A stretch of DNA of 64,000 nucleotides from CAIWHR01 sp963734085 (GTDB lineage: Bacteria > Pseudomonadota > Gammaproteobacteria > Burkholderiales > Casimicrobiaceae), in NCBI GenBank assembly GCA_963734085.1, contig CAVTFT010000017.1, forward strand, positions 496,001 through 560,000. The letters run 5' to 3'. Positions 43,013 through 51,422 of the stretch are shown here, in pieces. Each line of letters begins with the position of its first letter. Positions within the stretch are counted from its first letter, which is position 1. A program made the position numbers and the translations under genes. The notes beneath the pieces were generated by a model, which had not been told where the DNA came from, made no database searches, and was given only the letters and a program-made list of their open reading frames with translations.

Positions 43013-43714
43013 ATGAAGACACGCACCCTGGTCTCGAACCAGAGCTACTTCGGCCTGGAGCCGTTGATCCTGCGGCGGGGAGCGGAGCGCACGCTCGAGC
43101 GCCTTGCCGGTCAAGCGTCCGAAAGCGCGAGAGTAAGCGCGGAAACCCTGCGCGAGGACTTCCAACTGGACAACGCGGAAGCGGGCAGGCTGTTGCATGC
43201 CTTTGTTGCAGACCGCTTGCTCGAAGCCGACGGCCGCGAGGGCGATTACCGGCTGACCGAGCGCTTTCGCGAGTTCGCGGCGGCGAAGGTGGTTCCTCCA
43301 TTGCATCGCGAGGAAGCGAAGCAGGTTCTCGAATCGGCATGCGAACTCGCGGCGCAGCTCAATGCCGAGGGCACCCGCAATCCGCTTCTGATCGACATGA
43401 TGGCGGTGTCGGGCAGTTATGTGAGTACCGGCGACAGGATCGGCAAGCTCCTACTCTGGCTCGTCGTAAGGCGCCGCGACCAGCGCGCGACCGGGCGATC
43501 GATGACCGATGCCGAAGGTGCACGGCAAATCGGCGCCGCCGTGCGCGGCCTGAGCCCGTTCATCGCGGTCCGCGTCGTCACCGACACCGCATCGGTCGAT
43601 CGCCCCTTCAGCGTGCCCTTTCGCGCCGACGACATGGCTCCGGTGCGATCGACGACCCCGGCGACGCTGTGGGAGCGGGCGGCGTCATTTGGTCGACGGA
43701 CCGCGGGGCGCTGA
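43013..43714 (+). CDS. Hypothetical protein with winged-helix and nucleotidyltransferase-like segments
   Basis: A 233-residue soluble protein. The N-terminal half (about 40-85) reads as a winged helix (VSAETLREDFQLDNAEAGRL, then GDYRLTERFREFA). Residues 130-136, MAVSGSY, resemble the GS motif of minimal nucleotidyltransferases, but where an Asp-x-Asp pair is expected a few residues later the chain reads KLLLWLV, so metal-binding residues seem lost. That reading is inference; I know no characterised homologue. It ends 43 bases before the convergent paaX end. Confidence 0.6.
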   Translation: MKTRTLVSNQSYFGLEPLILRRGAERTLERLAGQASESARVSAETLREDFQLDNAEAGRLLHAFVADRLLEADGREGDYRLTERFREFAAAKVVPPLHREEAKQVLESACELAAQLNAEGTRNPLLIDMMAVSGSYVSTGDRIGKLLLWLVVRRRDQRATGRSMTDAEGARQIGAAVRGLSPFIAVRVVTDTASVDRPFSVPFRADDMAPVRSTTPATLWERAASFGRRTAGR

Positions 43715-43757
43715 AGACTCCCCGGTGGCGTCGTCCGGCTTTCTCGCGAATCGAAAG

Positions 43758-44714
43758 TCAGCCTTCGAGCCCGCCGAAGCGCCGATAGAAGGCGGCATTG
43801 GCACGCGGCAGCCGCCCGTGCGGGCCTTCGAGCACGGCCATCAAGTGCCGCTCCGCCGAGCGGTGCGTGAGCCGATAGAAGTCGCGGCAGAGCGCGTACG
43901 CGGCCGCGCCGGGCCAGTCGAGCGGCAACAGCGCCGCCGGCAATTGCGGATCGCGAAGGAGAACGCGCCGGTAGGCGTGAATCAACAGCGTGCGTACGAT
44001 GAAGCATTGCTCCGGATCGTGCTCGCCGTCGCCGGTGGCGCGGAAGCGGTCGATTACGGCGCCGAACCGCCGCAGGAAACGGCGGTAGTCGGCACTGACG
44101 TGGGCGAGGTTCCACGCCCGCGGCACCGCCTGCGCGAGGGACCGGCCGCCGAGCCCGGGGTCGTCGCGCGCGCGCACCGTGATTATCCGGCTCGCCACAT
44201 CCAACGCCTCGGCGATCCGTGACACCGTCGAACGGACGGCGGCGGGCCGCGCGAGCACGCCCGGAGCCAACGTGCCGAACCCTTCCCATCCGAGCTCCTC
44301 GCGCACCGCACGGCGCTGGGTCGCCGTGAGGCCGGGAGCGACGACGAGCTCCCAGGTGTCGTCCCATTGCTCCTCGGGCGGCGCGTAGATCCGGCGGTAC
44401 GCCTGTTCGAAGCGACGGGCGCCGTCGCCGGTGAGCCGGTAAAGGCTGCGGCGTCCGACGGCCGTGCTTTCGAGCCAACCCTCGCGCGCAAGGCGGAACA
44501 CGCCGGTGCGAACGCGCCGCTCGTTCAGGCCCAACGGCGCCAGCAGCCGGAAGATCCCCGGCAGCATCACCGCCCCGCCGTGCGGAGCGATCGCGTCGCC
44601 CCAGACGGTAATGATCAGCGACGGCGCCCGCAGGTCCGCCGCGGCAAGCTCGCGGGCGATCCAACGTCGAATCTGCGCGTCTGGGCGGGCGGTGGCGGAA
44701 CGGCGCGCAGGCAT
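43758..44714 (-). CDS. paaX: Phenylacetic acid degradation repressor PaaX
   Basis: A 318-residue GntR-like repressor that releases DNA when phenylacetyl-CoA binds. Residues about 25-95 are the PaaX winged helix (SLIITVWGDAIAPHGGAVML, then RVRTGVFRLAREGWL with GRRSLYRLT), and the later part has the family core ending CRDFYRLTHRSAERH and RANAAFYRRFGGLEG. It is divergent from paaA, whose promoter lies inside an inverted repeat 19-57 bases upstream of the paaX start, so it probably represses both. Confidence 0.92.
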   Translation of the reverse strand: MPARRSATARPDAQIRRWIARELAAADLRAPSLIITVWGDAIAPHGGAVMLPGIFRLLAPLGLNERRVRTGVFRLAREGWLESTAVGRRSLYRLTGDGARRFEQAYRRIYAPPEEQWDDTWELVVAPGLTATQRRAVREELGWEGFGTLAPGVLARPAAVRSTVSRIAEALDVASRIITVRARDDPGLGGRSLAQAVPRAWNLAHVSADYRRFLRRFGAVIDRFRATGDGEHDPEQCFIVRTLLIHAYRRVLLRDPQLPAALLPLDWPGAAAYALCRDFYRLTHRSAERHLMAVLEGPHGRLPRANAAFYRRFGGLEG

Positions 44715-44732
44715 GGGAGAGGTTAGCCGACC

Positions 44733-44771
44733 TGATACACACTTTACATCGCATATTGAGAAAGTGTATCA
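44733..44771. promoter_or_regulatory. PaaX operator overlapping the paaA promoter
   Basis: TGATACACACTTT (44733-44745) and AAAGTGTATCA (44761-44771) form an interrupted inverted repeat. The likely paaA promoter, TTTACA at 44743-44748 and TATCAT at 44767-44772 with an 18-base spacer, lies within it, so bound repressor would block RNA polymerase. The TGAT-ATCA ends resemble the known PaaX site of enteric bacteria. Confidence 0.7.
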
Positions 44772-44817
44772 TTTCGGTTCGCGCGGTGCGACTGCGACGA
44801 CGCGGAAGGAGAGAGCG

Positions 44818-45939
44818 ATGTACGCCCAGATGGTCGATACCGGCGTCAAGTCCGTGCGCTCGATCGCCGAGATGACGCCGGAGGAGCAGGCGTTCCAGGC
44901 GCGCATCGACGCCGACGTCCGGATCGAGCCCAAGGACTGGATGCCCGAGGCCTACCGCAAGACGCTCGTTCGCCAGATCTCGCAGCACGCGCATTCCGAG
45001 ATCGTCGGCATGCTGCCGGAAGGCAACTGGATCACGCGCGCGCCTTCGCTTTCACGCAAGGCGATCCTGATGGCCAAGGTCCAGGACGAAGGCGGCCACG
45101 GCCTCTATCTCTACGCGGCCGCCGAAACGCTCGGCGTTTCGCGCGACCAGATGGTCGCCGACCTACACGCGGGCAAGGCCAAGTATTCCAGCATCTTCAA
45201 CTACCCGACGCTCACCTGGGCGGACGTCGGCGCGATCGGCTGGCTCGTCGACGGCGCGGCGATCATGAACCAGATTCCGCTGACGCGTTGCTCGTTCGGT
45301 CCCTACGCGCGGGCGATGGTGCGCATCTGCAAGGAGGAGAGTTTCCACCAGCGGCAGGGCTACGACATCATGATCGCGCTGGCGCACGGCACCGCCGAGC
45401 AGAAGGCGATGGCACAGGCGGCGCTCGATCGCTGGTGGTGGCCGTCGATCATGATGTTCGGTCCCTCCGACGCCGAAAGCGTCCACAGCGCGCAATCGGC
45501 GGCGTGGAAGATCAAGAGCCTGTCCAACGACGAGCTGCGTCAGCGCTTCATCGACCAGACGGTCCCGCAGGCCGAGTATCTCGGGCTGACCGTTCCCGAT
45601 TCGGACCTCAAGTGGAGTGCCGAGCGCGGCCATTACGATTTCGGCGCGATCGACTGGACCGAGTTCTACAACGTCATCAAAGGCAACGGCCCCTGCAACC
45701 GGGAACGACTTGCGACGCGCGTCAAGGCGTGGGAGGACGGCGCGTGGGTGCGGGAAGCGGCGATGGCGCATGCGGAGAAGCGCGGCGTGCGCGGCGAGCA
45801 GGGGCCCCAGGTCGCGCAGCGACAAGGGGATGCGAGCAATCGCGAATCGCCGCGGCGAGGCCGACAACACGGCGCAGCGAGCCGATCTGCGGGTTCGGAG
45901 GCCGAGGGCGGCGCAAGACCGCCGAGGAGGCAGCGATGA
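44818..45939 (+). CDS. paaA: 1,2-phenylacetyl-CoA epoxidase subunit PaaA
   Basis: The catalytic diiron subunit of the phenylacetyl-CoA epoxidase. VQDEGGHGLYLYAAAETLG and ICKEESFHQRQGYDI carry the Glu/His metal ligands, and RWWWPSIMMFGPSDAESVHS and NGPCNRERLATRVKAWEDGAWVREA are conserved. The chain is 373 residues, about 60 longer than enteric PaaA: after HAEKRGV a tail rich in Arg, Gly and Ser runs in frame to an ATGA overlap with paaB. GGAAGGAGAG precedes the ATG. Confidence 0.94.
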   Translation: MYAQMVDTGVKSVRSIAEMTPEEQAFQARIDADVRIEPKDWMPEAYRKTLVRQISQHAHSEIVGMLPEGNWITRAPSLSRKAILMAKVQDEGGHGLYLYAAAETLGVSRDQMVADLHAGKAKYSSIFNYPTLTWADVGAIGWLVDGAAIMNQIPLTRCSFGPYARAMVRICKEESFHQRQGYDIMIALAHGTAEQKAMAQAALDRWWWPSIMMFGPSDAESVHSAQSAAWKIKSLSNDELRQRFIDQTVPQAEYLGLTVPDSDLKWSAERGHYDFGAIDWTEFYNVIKGNGPCNRERLATRVKAWEDGAWVREAAMAHAEKRGVRGEQGPQVAQRQGDASNRESPRRGRQHGAASRSAGSEAEGGARPPRRQR

Positions 45940-46220
45940 GCACCGAATGGCCGTTGTGGGAAATCTTCATCCGCTCGCAGCACGGACTCGCGCACAAGCA
46001 CGTCGGCAGCCTGCACGCCGCGGACGCGGCGATGGCGATCAAGAACGCGCGCGACGTCTACACGCGGCGCAACGAAGGCGTATCGATCTGGGCGGTGAAG
46101 TCCTCCGACGTCGTCGCGTCCTCGCCGGGCGACAAGGAGGCGCTGTTCGAGCCCGCCAACAGCAAGGTCTACCGGCATCCGACGTTCTTCCCGATGCCGG
46201 ACGAAGTGAAGCATCTGTGA
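45936..46220 (+). CDS. paaB: 1,2-phenylacetyl-CoA epoxidase subunit PaaB
   Basis: A 94-residue small subunit with WPLWEIFIRSQHGLAHKHVGSLHA and ALFEPANSKVYRHPTFFPMP, both diagnostic. It bridges the PaaAC subcomplexes in the epoxidase. It overlaps paaA by four bases. GAGGAGGC lies just upstream inside the paaA tail. Confidence 0.95.
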   Translation: MSTEWPLWEIFIRSQHGLAHKHVGSLHAADAAMAIKNARDVYTRRNEGVSIWAVKSSDVVASSPGDKEALFEPANSKVYRHPTFFPMPDEVKHL

Positions 46221-46224
46221 ACGA

Positions 46225-46255
46225 CCCCCGATGCTCGCTGCGCTCGCCTCGGGGG
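46225..46255. repeat. Stem-loop between paaB and paaC
   Basis: CCCCCGA (46225-46231) pairs with TCGGGGG (46249-46255) around a 17-base loop containing GCTCGC and CTCGCC. There is no T-tract, and the operon continues, so it may be an RNA-processing or stability element. Confidence 0.5.
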
Positions 46256-46283
46256 ACTGACATGGCCGACCCGCGATACTGAC

Positions 46284-47066
46284 ATGGTCGACGACAGGCA
46301 ACTGTTCGAGTATCTGTTGCGCCTCGGCGACTCGCCGCTGATCCTTGCGCAACGCCTGGGCGCGTGGGTCGGCAAGGGACCGATCCTCGAGGAGGACGTC
46401 GCGCTCGCCAACGTCGGTCTCGATCTCCTCGGCCAGGCACGGCTGTGGCTTGCCTACGCGGGCGAAGTGGAAGCCCGGTTCACGGGCCACGGCCGCTCCG
46501 AGGACGCGCTCGCGTTCCTCCGCGACGGCCACGAATTCCGCAACCTGCTCTTGGTCGAGCAACCGAACGGCAATTTTGCTGACACAACGGCCCGCCAGTT
46601 CCTGTTCGATTCCTGGCACCTCCTCGCGCTGCAAACCCTGTCGCGCTCCACCGATCCACGCATCGCGGCGATCGCCGCGAAGAGCGCGAAGGAAGTCGAA
46701 TATCACGTCGAGCGCTCAGGCGACTGGGTGATCCGCCTGGGCGACGGCACCGACGAGTCGCACGCGAAAATGCAGGCGGCAATCGACGCGTTGTGGCCGT
46801 ATACCGGCGAAATGTTCGCGCCCGATGGAGCGGAGCTTGAATTGGTCGACGCAGGCATCGCGGCTGACGTTCGCATGCTTGAAGCACCGTGGCGCGAGCA
46901 GGTCGGCGCAGTGCTGGTCGAGGCGACGCTGACCGTGCCCGCGGCCGTCTGGATGCAAGGGCTGCCCGCGAAAGGCGGCCGGCAGGGCGTGCACACCGAG
47001 CATCTGGGCTATCTGCTTGCCGAGATGCAATTCCTGCAACGGGCTTATCCCGGCGCCAGCTGGTAA
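46284..47066 (+). CDS. paaC: 1,2-phenylacetyl-CoA epoxidase subunit PaaC
   Basis: A 260-residue structural subunit with the ferritin-like fold of PaaA. LRLGDSPLILAQRLGAWVGKGP, EEDVALANVGLDLLGQARLWL and the C-terminal GRQGVHTEHLGYLLAEMQ are typical. It stabilises PaaA in the epoxidase. It follows paaB after 63 bases and precedes paaD by 19. Confidence 0.95.
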   Translation: MVDDRQLFEYLLRLGDSPLILAQRLGAWVGKGPILEEDVALANVGLDLLGQARLWLAYAGEVEARFTGHGRSEDALAFLRDGHEFRNLLLVEQPNGNFADTTARQFLFDSWHLLALQTLSRSTDPRIAAIAAKSAKEVEYHVERSGDWVIRLGDGTDESHAKMQAAIDALWPYTGEMFAPDGAELELVDAGIAADVRMLEAPWREQVGAVLVEATLTVPAAVWMQGLPAKGGRQGVHTEHLGYLLAEMQFLQRAYPGASW

Positions 47067-47085
47067 CGACCTTGGTGACCGCTCC

Positions 47086-47685
47086 ATGGTGACACCCGAG
47101 CAACGTGCCGTCGCGGAGACCGCCGCGGCCGCGGCGATGACCGCCCCGCGACCCACGTTGCCGGCGATCTGGCGCGCGCTCGCGGGCGTAGCCGATCCGG
47201 AGATTCCGGTCGTGTCAGTGGTCGGGCTCGGCATCGTGCGCAGCGTCGACTGGGACACTGCCGATACTGCGTTGCTCGTCGTTCGCGTCACGCCGACCTA
47301 TTCGGGCTGTCCCGCGACCGAACTCATCATGGCCGGCATTCGCGACGCGCTCGCCGCGCTCGGCGTACCGCGTGTGCGCCTGGAAACGCAGCTCGCGCCG
47401 CCGTGGACGACCGATTGGATCACCGCCGAAGCGCGCACCAAGCTGCGCGATTATGGCATCGCCCCGCCAACAGGCACGGGACCGGCCGCGGGCGACGGCG
47501 ACATTGCCGCGCGGGTCGACGTCGCCGGCATCAGTCCCTTAAGGCGCGCTCACGTCGTCGTGCCGTGCCCGCGCTGTGGGTCAGTCGAGACGCGGCTGCT
47601 CGCGCAGTTCGGCTCGACCGCATGCAAGGCGCAATACCGGTGCGCCACGTGCCTCGAGCCGTTCGACTATTTCAAGCCGCATTGA
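47086..47685 (+). CDS. paaD: Phenylacetyl-CoA epoxidase assembly protein PaaD
   Basis: A 199-residue protein with an N-terminal DUF59/MIP18-like domain (VADPEIPVVSVVGLGIVRSV, VTPTYSGCPATELI) and a C-terminal zinc-ribbon-like part with Cys in PCPRCGSVETR and RCATCLEPF. It is thought to serve Fe-S assembly of the epoxidase reductase. I chose ATG 47086; GTG 47089 is also possible. A palindromic repeat lies between it and paaE. Confidence 0.9.
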   Translation: MVTPEQRAVAETAAAAAMTAPRPTLPAIWRALAGVADPEIPVVSVVGLGIVRSVDWDTADTALLVVRVTPTYSGCPATELIMAGIRDALAALGVPRVRLETQLAPPWTTDWITAEARTKLRDYGIAPPTGTGPAAGDGDIAARVDVAGISPLRRAHVVVPCPRCGSVETRLLAQFGSTACKAQYRCATCLEPFDYFKPH

Positions 47686-47707
47686 ATCCGTGACACGCAG
47701 GACGGCC

Positions 47708-47775
47708 GTCATTCCCGCGAAGGCGGGAATCCAGTGTCTTTTGAGCCGCTGGGTCCCCGCCTCCGCGGGGACGAC
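47708..47775. repeat. Palindromic intergenic repeat, copy 2
   Basis: Begins GTCATTCCCGCG-AAGGCGGGAATCC and ends CGCGGGGACGAC, matching the ends of the element at 16903-16995 while the middle is shorter (about 68 bases). It lies between paaD and paaE, inside an operon. Confidence 0.85.
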
Positions 47776-47786
47776 AATCTGCTGAC

Positions 47787-48863
47787 ATGAGCAAGTTCCA
47801 TCCGCTTTCGGTGGCGAAGGTCGAACGCGAAACGCGCGACGCCGTCGCGATCACCTTTGCCGTTCCGTCGACGATCGGTCCGCAGTTCCGCTTTGATCCG
47901 GGCCAGCACCTGACGCTGCGCACGACGATCGCCGGCCAGGACGTGCGGCGCTCCTACTCGATCTGCTCGGCGGTGCAGGACGGCTGCCTGCGCATTGCAG
48001 TCAAGCGCAATGCAGGCGGACTGTTCTCGACATGGGCGAACGAGGCGTTGCAGGCCGGCGCCACGCTCGAGGTGATGCCACCGCTGGGACATTTCGGCGT
48101 TCCGCTCGATGCGAAGCGCCGCCGCCGGTACGTCGGTTTCGCCGCCGGCAGCGGAATCACGCCGCTCCTTTCGATCATCAAGACGACGCTCGCGGTCGAG
48201 CCGGAAAGCGAATTCACGCTGTTCTACGGCAACCGCGCCTCCGGCACCGTGATGTTCAAGGAGGATCTCGCGGCGCTCAAGGACGAGCATCTGACCCGTT
48301 TCAATCTCGTCCACGTGCTCTCGCGCGAAGCGCAGGACATCGAGCTCCTGCACGGCCGGATCGATCGCGCGAAGGCCGCGGCGCTGCTCGCGCACTGGGT
48401 CGAGCTGGCCGCCGTCGATGTCGTCTTCGTCTGCGGTCCGGAGGGGATGATGGACGCGGTCGTCGCGGCGCTGACCGGCCTCGGCTATCCCGAGTCGAAA
48501 ATCCGCATCGAGCGATTCGCGACCAGCATTCCGAAGCACGAGCACAAGCCCGGACCGCTGCCGCAGCCGGGACACACCGAGTGCGAGGTGACGGCGATCC
48601 TCGATGGCGCTGCGCGCACGTTCGTCGTGGAAAAGGGCCGCGAAAGCATCCTCGAAGGCGGCTTGCGCCACGGGATCGAGCTGCCTTACTCGTGCAAGGG
48701 CGGCGTCTGCTCGACGTGTCGCGCGAAGCTCGTCGCCGGCGAAGCCGATATGGACGTCAACTTCGCGCTCGAGGATTACGAGGTCGCGCGCGGCTTCGTG
48801 CTCACCTGCCAGAGCTATCCGGTGACCGACAAGGTCACGGTGGATTACGATCAACCCGGATGA
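47787..48863 (+). CDS. paaE: Phenylacetyl-CoA epoxidase reductase PaaE
   Basis: A 358-residue electron-transfer subunit: an FAD domain (RRSYSICSAV, GGLFSTWAN), an NAD(P) domain (GFAAGSGITPLLSIIK, VFVCGPEGMM) and a C-terminal plant-type [2Fe-2S] domain with Cys303, 308, 311 and 341. It feeds electrons from NADPH to PaaA. It starts 12 bases after the repeat. Confidence 0.94.
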   Translation: MSKFHPLSVAKVERETRDAVAITFAVPSTIGPQFRFDPGQHLTLRTTIAGQDVRRSYSICSAVQDGCLRIAVKRNAGGLFSTWANEALQAGATLEVMPPLGHFGVPLDAKRRRRYVGFAAGSGITPLLSIIKTTLAVEPESEFTLFYGNRASGTVMFKEDLAALKDEHLTRFNLVHVLSREAQDIELLHGRIDRAKAAALLAHWVELAAVDVVFVCGPEGMMDAVVAALTGLGYPESKIRIERFATSIPKHEHKPGPLPQPGHTECEVTAILDGAARTFVVEKGRESILEGGLRHGIELPYSCKGGVCSTCRAKLVAGEADMDVNFALEDYEVARGFVLTCQSYPVTDKVTVDYDQPG

Positions 48864-48904
48864 GCGTTCCGCTACACTAGCGGAAAAACGCCGAGGAGTT
48901 TGCC

Positions 48905-50569
48905 GTGCCGCATCCGTTATTCGAACGCCATCGCGCGACGCTCGATCGCGCGTTGCAGGCCATTGCCGAACGCGGCTACTGGAGCCCGTTCCCGGAATCG
49001 GCGAGCCCGAAGAATTACGGCGAAGGCACGGCTGAAGCGGGCAAAGCCGCGTTCGACGCACTGCTGGGAAAACCGTTTCCGCTCGAGCAGCCCGGCACTG
49101 TCGGCACCGTCGGTGGCGAAACATCGCCGTATGGGTTTGCGCTCGGCATCGGCTATCCGAAGGCCGACCTGGATCATCTCTTCACGGCGATCGAAAAGGC
49201 ACAAGGTCCCTGGCGCAGCGCGGGCCCGGAAGCCTGGGTCGGCGTGTGCCTGGAGATCCTCCATCGGATCAACCAGCAGAGCTTTCTCATGGCCCACGCT
49301 GTCATGCACACGACGGGGCAGGCGTTCATGATGGCGTTCCAGGCCGGCGGACCGCATGCGCAGGACCGCGGCCTCGAGGCCGTGGCCTACGCGTGGGACG
49401 AGATGCGGCGGGTCCCCGGCCGCGCGCTGTGGGAAAAACCGCAGGGAAAAAACGAGCCGCTGAAGATGGAAAAGCGATTTCGCATCGTGCCGCGCGGCGC
49501 CGGTCTCGTGATCGGCTGCTGCACGTTTCCGACGTGGAACGGCTATCCGGGGCTGTTCGCGGATCTCGCGACCGGCAACGCAGTCGTCGTGAAGCCGCAT
49601 CCCGCCGCGATCCTCCCGCTCGCGATCACCGTGAAAATCGCGCGCGAGGTGCTGACCGAAGCCGGTTTCGATCCGAACGTCGTCACGCTGGTTGCGCACG
49701 TCCAAGGGGACGACGTCGCGCAGCAGCTCGCGCTCAGGGCCGAGGTGAAGCTGATCGACTTCACCGGCAGCGCCGCGAACGGCAACTGGCTCGAGGCCAA
49801 TGCGCGGCAGGCGCAGGTCTACACCGAGAAATCCGGCGTCAACCAGATCGTCGTCGACTCGACGTCCGACTTCAAGGGGCTCGTCCGCAACGTCGCCTTT
49901 TCGCTGTCGCTCTACACCGGGCAGATGTGCACGGCGCCGCAGAACATCTACATTCCGCAGGACGGCATCGACACCGCGGAGGGCCACCTGTCGTTCGACG
50001 ACGTCGCCGCGGCGCTCGCCGACGGCGTGAAGAAGCTCCTCGCCGATCCGGCGCGCGCGGTCGAGTTCCTGGGCGCGGTCGTCAACGATGGCGTGCAAAA
50101 CCGTCTCGAGGCGGCCCGCGCCCTGGGCCCGATCGTGCTCGACACGCAATCGATCGCGCATCCGCAGTTTCCGAATGCGCGGATCCGCACGCCCGTGATC
50201 GTCAGGCTGGATGCCGCCGAAGCCGACAAGTACCTCGAGGAATGGTTCGGGCCCATCGCCTTCGTGATCGCGACGCGCGACACGAACGAGAGCCTCGCCA
50301 TCGCGAGGGATGCCGTGCTGCGCAAGGGCGCGCTCACGCTGTCGGTGTACTCGGAGCGCGACGGCGTGATCGACCGCGCGGTGGCGCTCGCCGAAGACGT
50401 CGGCGTGGCGCTGTCGATCAACCTGACCGGCGCTGTCTACGTCAACCAGTCGGCGGCGTTTTCCGACTATCACGGCACCGGCGCGAATCCGGCGGCCAAC
50501 GCGGCGCTGACCGATGCGGCGTTCGTCGCGAGCCGGTTCCGCGTGGTCCAGCATCGGCGACACGTCTGA
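48905..50569 (+). CDS. paaN: PaaN-type aldehyde dehydrogenase, phenylacetate ring-opening step
   Basis: A 554-residue aldehyde-dehydrogenase-superfamily protein of the PaaN type proposed to act after epoxidation in phenylacetate breakdown. GRALWEKPQGKNEPLKMEKR and VIGCCTFPTWNGYPG are family-specific, and SLYTGQMCTAPQNIYIP contains the likely catalytic Cys. At 554 residues it lacks the C-terminal MaoC hydratase domain of PaaZ (about 680), so a separate hydrolase/hydratase may be needed. GTG start with GAGGAG upstream. Confidence 0.9.
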   Translation: MPHPLFERHRATLDRALQAIAERGYWSPFPESASPKNYGEGTAEAGKAAFDALLGKPFPLEQPGTVGTVGGETSPYGFALGIGYPKADLDHLFTAIEKAQGPWRSAGPEAWVGVCLEILHRINQQSFLMAHAVMHTTGQAFMMAFQAGGPHAQDRGLEAVAYAWDEMRRVPGRALWEKPQGKNEPLKMEKRFRIVPRGAGLVIGCCTFPTWNGYPGLFADLATGNAVVVKPHPAAILPLAITVKIAREVLTEAGFDPNVVTLVAHVQGDDVAQQLALRAEVKLIDFTGSAANGNWLEANARQAQVYTEKSGVNQIVVDSTSDFKGLVRNVAFSLSLYTGQMCTAPQNIYIPQDGIDTAEGHLSFDDVAAALADGVKKLLADPARAVEFLGAVVNDGVQNRLEAARALGPIVLDTQSIAHPQFPNARIRTPVIVRLDAAEADKYLEEWFGPIAFVIATRDTNESLAIARDAVLRKGALTLSVYSERDGVIDRAVALAEDVGVALSINLTGAVYVNQSAAFSDYHGTGANPAANAALTDAAFVASRFRVVQHRRHV

Positions 50570-50611
50570 CGATGCGCGAACGCGGATTGGCGCCTTGCGG
50601 CGTTTGACCCG

Positions 50612-51403
50612 ATGGCGTACGACAACATCCTGTTCACGCTCACGGACGGCGTCGCGCGGCTGACGCTCAACCGTCCCGAGCGCCTGAACAGCTTCACCGA
50701 TGCGATGCATGGCGAAGTGCGCGACGCGCTCGGCAAGCTCGCCGCCGATGCAACCGCGCGCGTGCTGGTCATTACCGGCGCCGGACGCGGCTTCTGCGCG
50801 GGGCAGGATCTCTCCGATCGCGCGGTGGCGCCCGGCACCGAGCCTGCCGATCTCGGCGCGTCGATCGAACGCAACTACAAGCCGCTGGTGCTCTCGCTCC
50901 GCGCGTTGCCGCTGCCGGTGATCTGCGCGGTCAACGGCGTCGCCGCCGGCGCAGGCGCGAACCTCGCGTTCGCCTGCGACCTCGTCATCGCCGCAAAGTC
51001 GGCAAGCTTCATCGAGGCGTTCTGCAAGCTCGGGCTGATCCCCGACACGGGCGGCACGTATTTCCTGCCGCGGCTCATCGGCACGGCGCGGGCGATGGGC
51101 CTCGCGTTGCTGGGCGACAAGCTCACCGCCGAGCAGGCGGCGGCGTGGGGACTTATCTGGCAGTGCGTCGAGGATGCCGACCTCGGTGCCGCCGTCGACC
51201 GCCTCGCTGCGCATTTCGCGACGGCTCCGACCAAGGGGCTCGCGCGGACCAAGCAGGCGCTCTACGCGAGCTTCGGCAACTCGCTTGCCGCGCAGCTCGA
51301 CCTCGAACGCGATTTCATGCGCGAGCTCGGGACGAGCGACGACTATCGCGAAGGCGTCGCAGCCTTCATCGCGAAGCGCCCGCCGCGATTCACCGGGCGG
51401 TAG
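50612..51403 (+). CDS. paaG: 2-(1,2-epoxy-1,2-dihydrophenyl)acetyl-CoA isomerase PaaG
   Basis: A 263-residue crotonase-fold isomerase that converts the ring epoxide to oxepin-CoA. ITGAGRGFCAGQDLSDRAV, ICAVNGVAAGAGANLAFACD and FCKLGLIPDTGGTYFLPRL match PaaG. It lies between paaN and paaH in the operon, which supports PaaG over a generic enoyl-CoA hydratase. Confidence 0.92.
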   Translation: MAYDNILFTLTDGVARLTLNRPERLNSFTDAMHGEVRDALGKLAADATARVLVITGAGRGFCAGQDLSDRAVAPGTEPADLGASIERNYKPLVLSLRALPLPVICAVNGVAAGAGANLAFACDLVIAAKSASFIEAFCKLGLIPDTGGTYFLPRLIGTARAMGLALLGDKLTAEQAAAWGLIWQCVEDADLGAAVDRLAAHFATAPTKGLARTKQALYASFGNSLAAQLDLERDFMRELGTSDDYREGVAAFIAKRPPRFTGR

Positions 51404-51422
51404 TGAACAGGCGCTGAATTCC

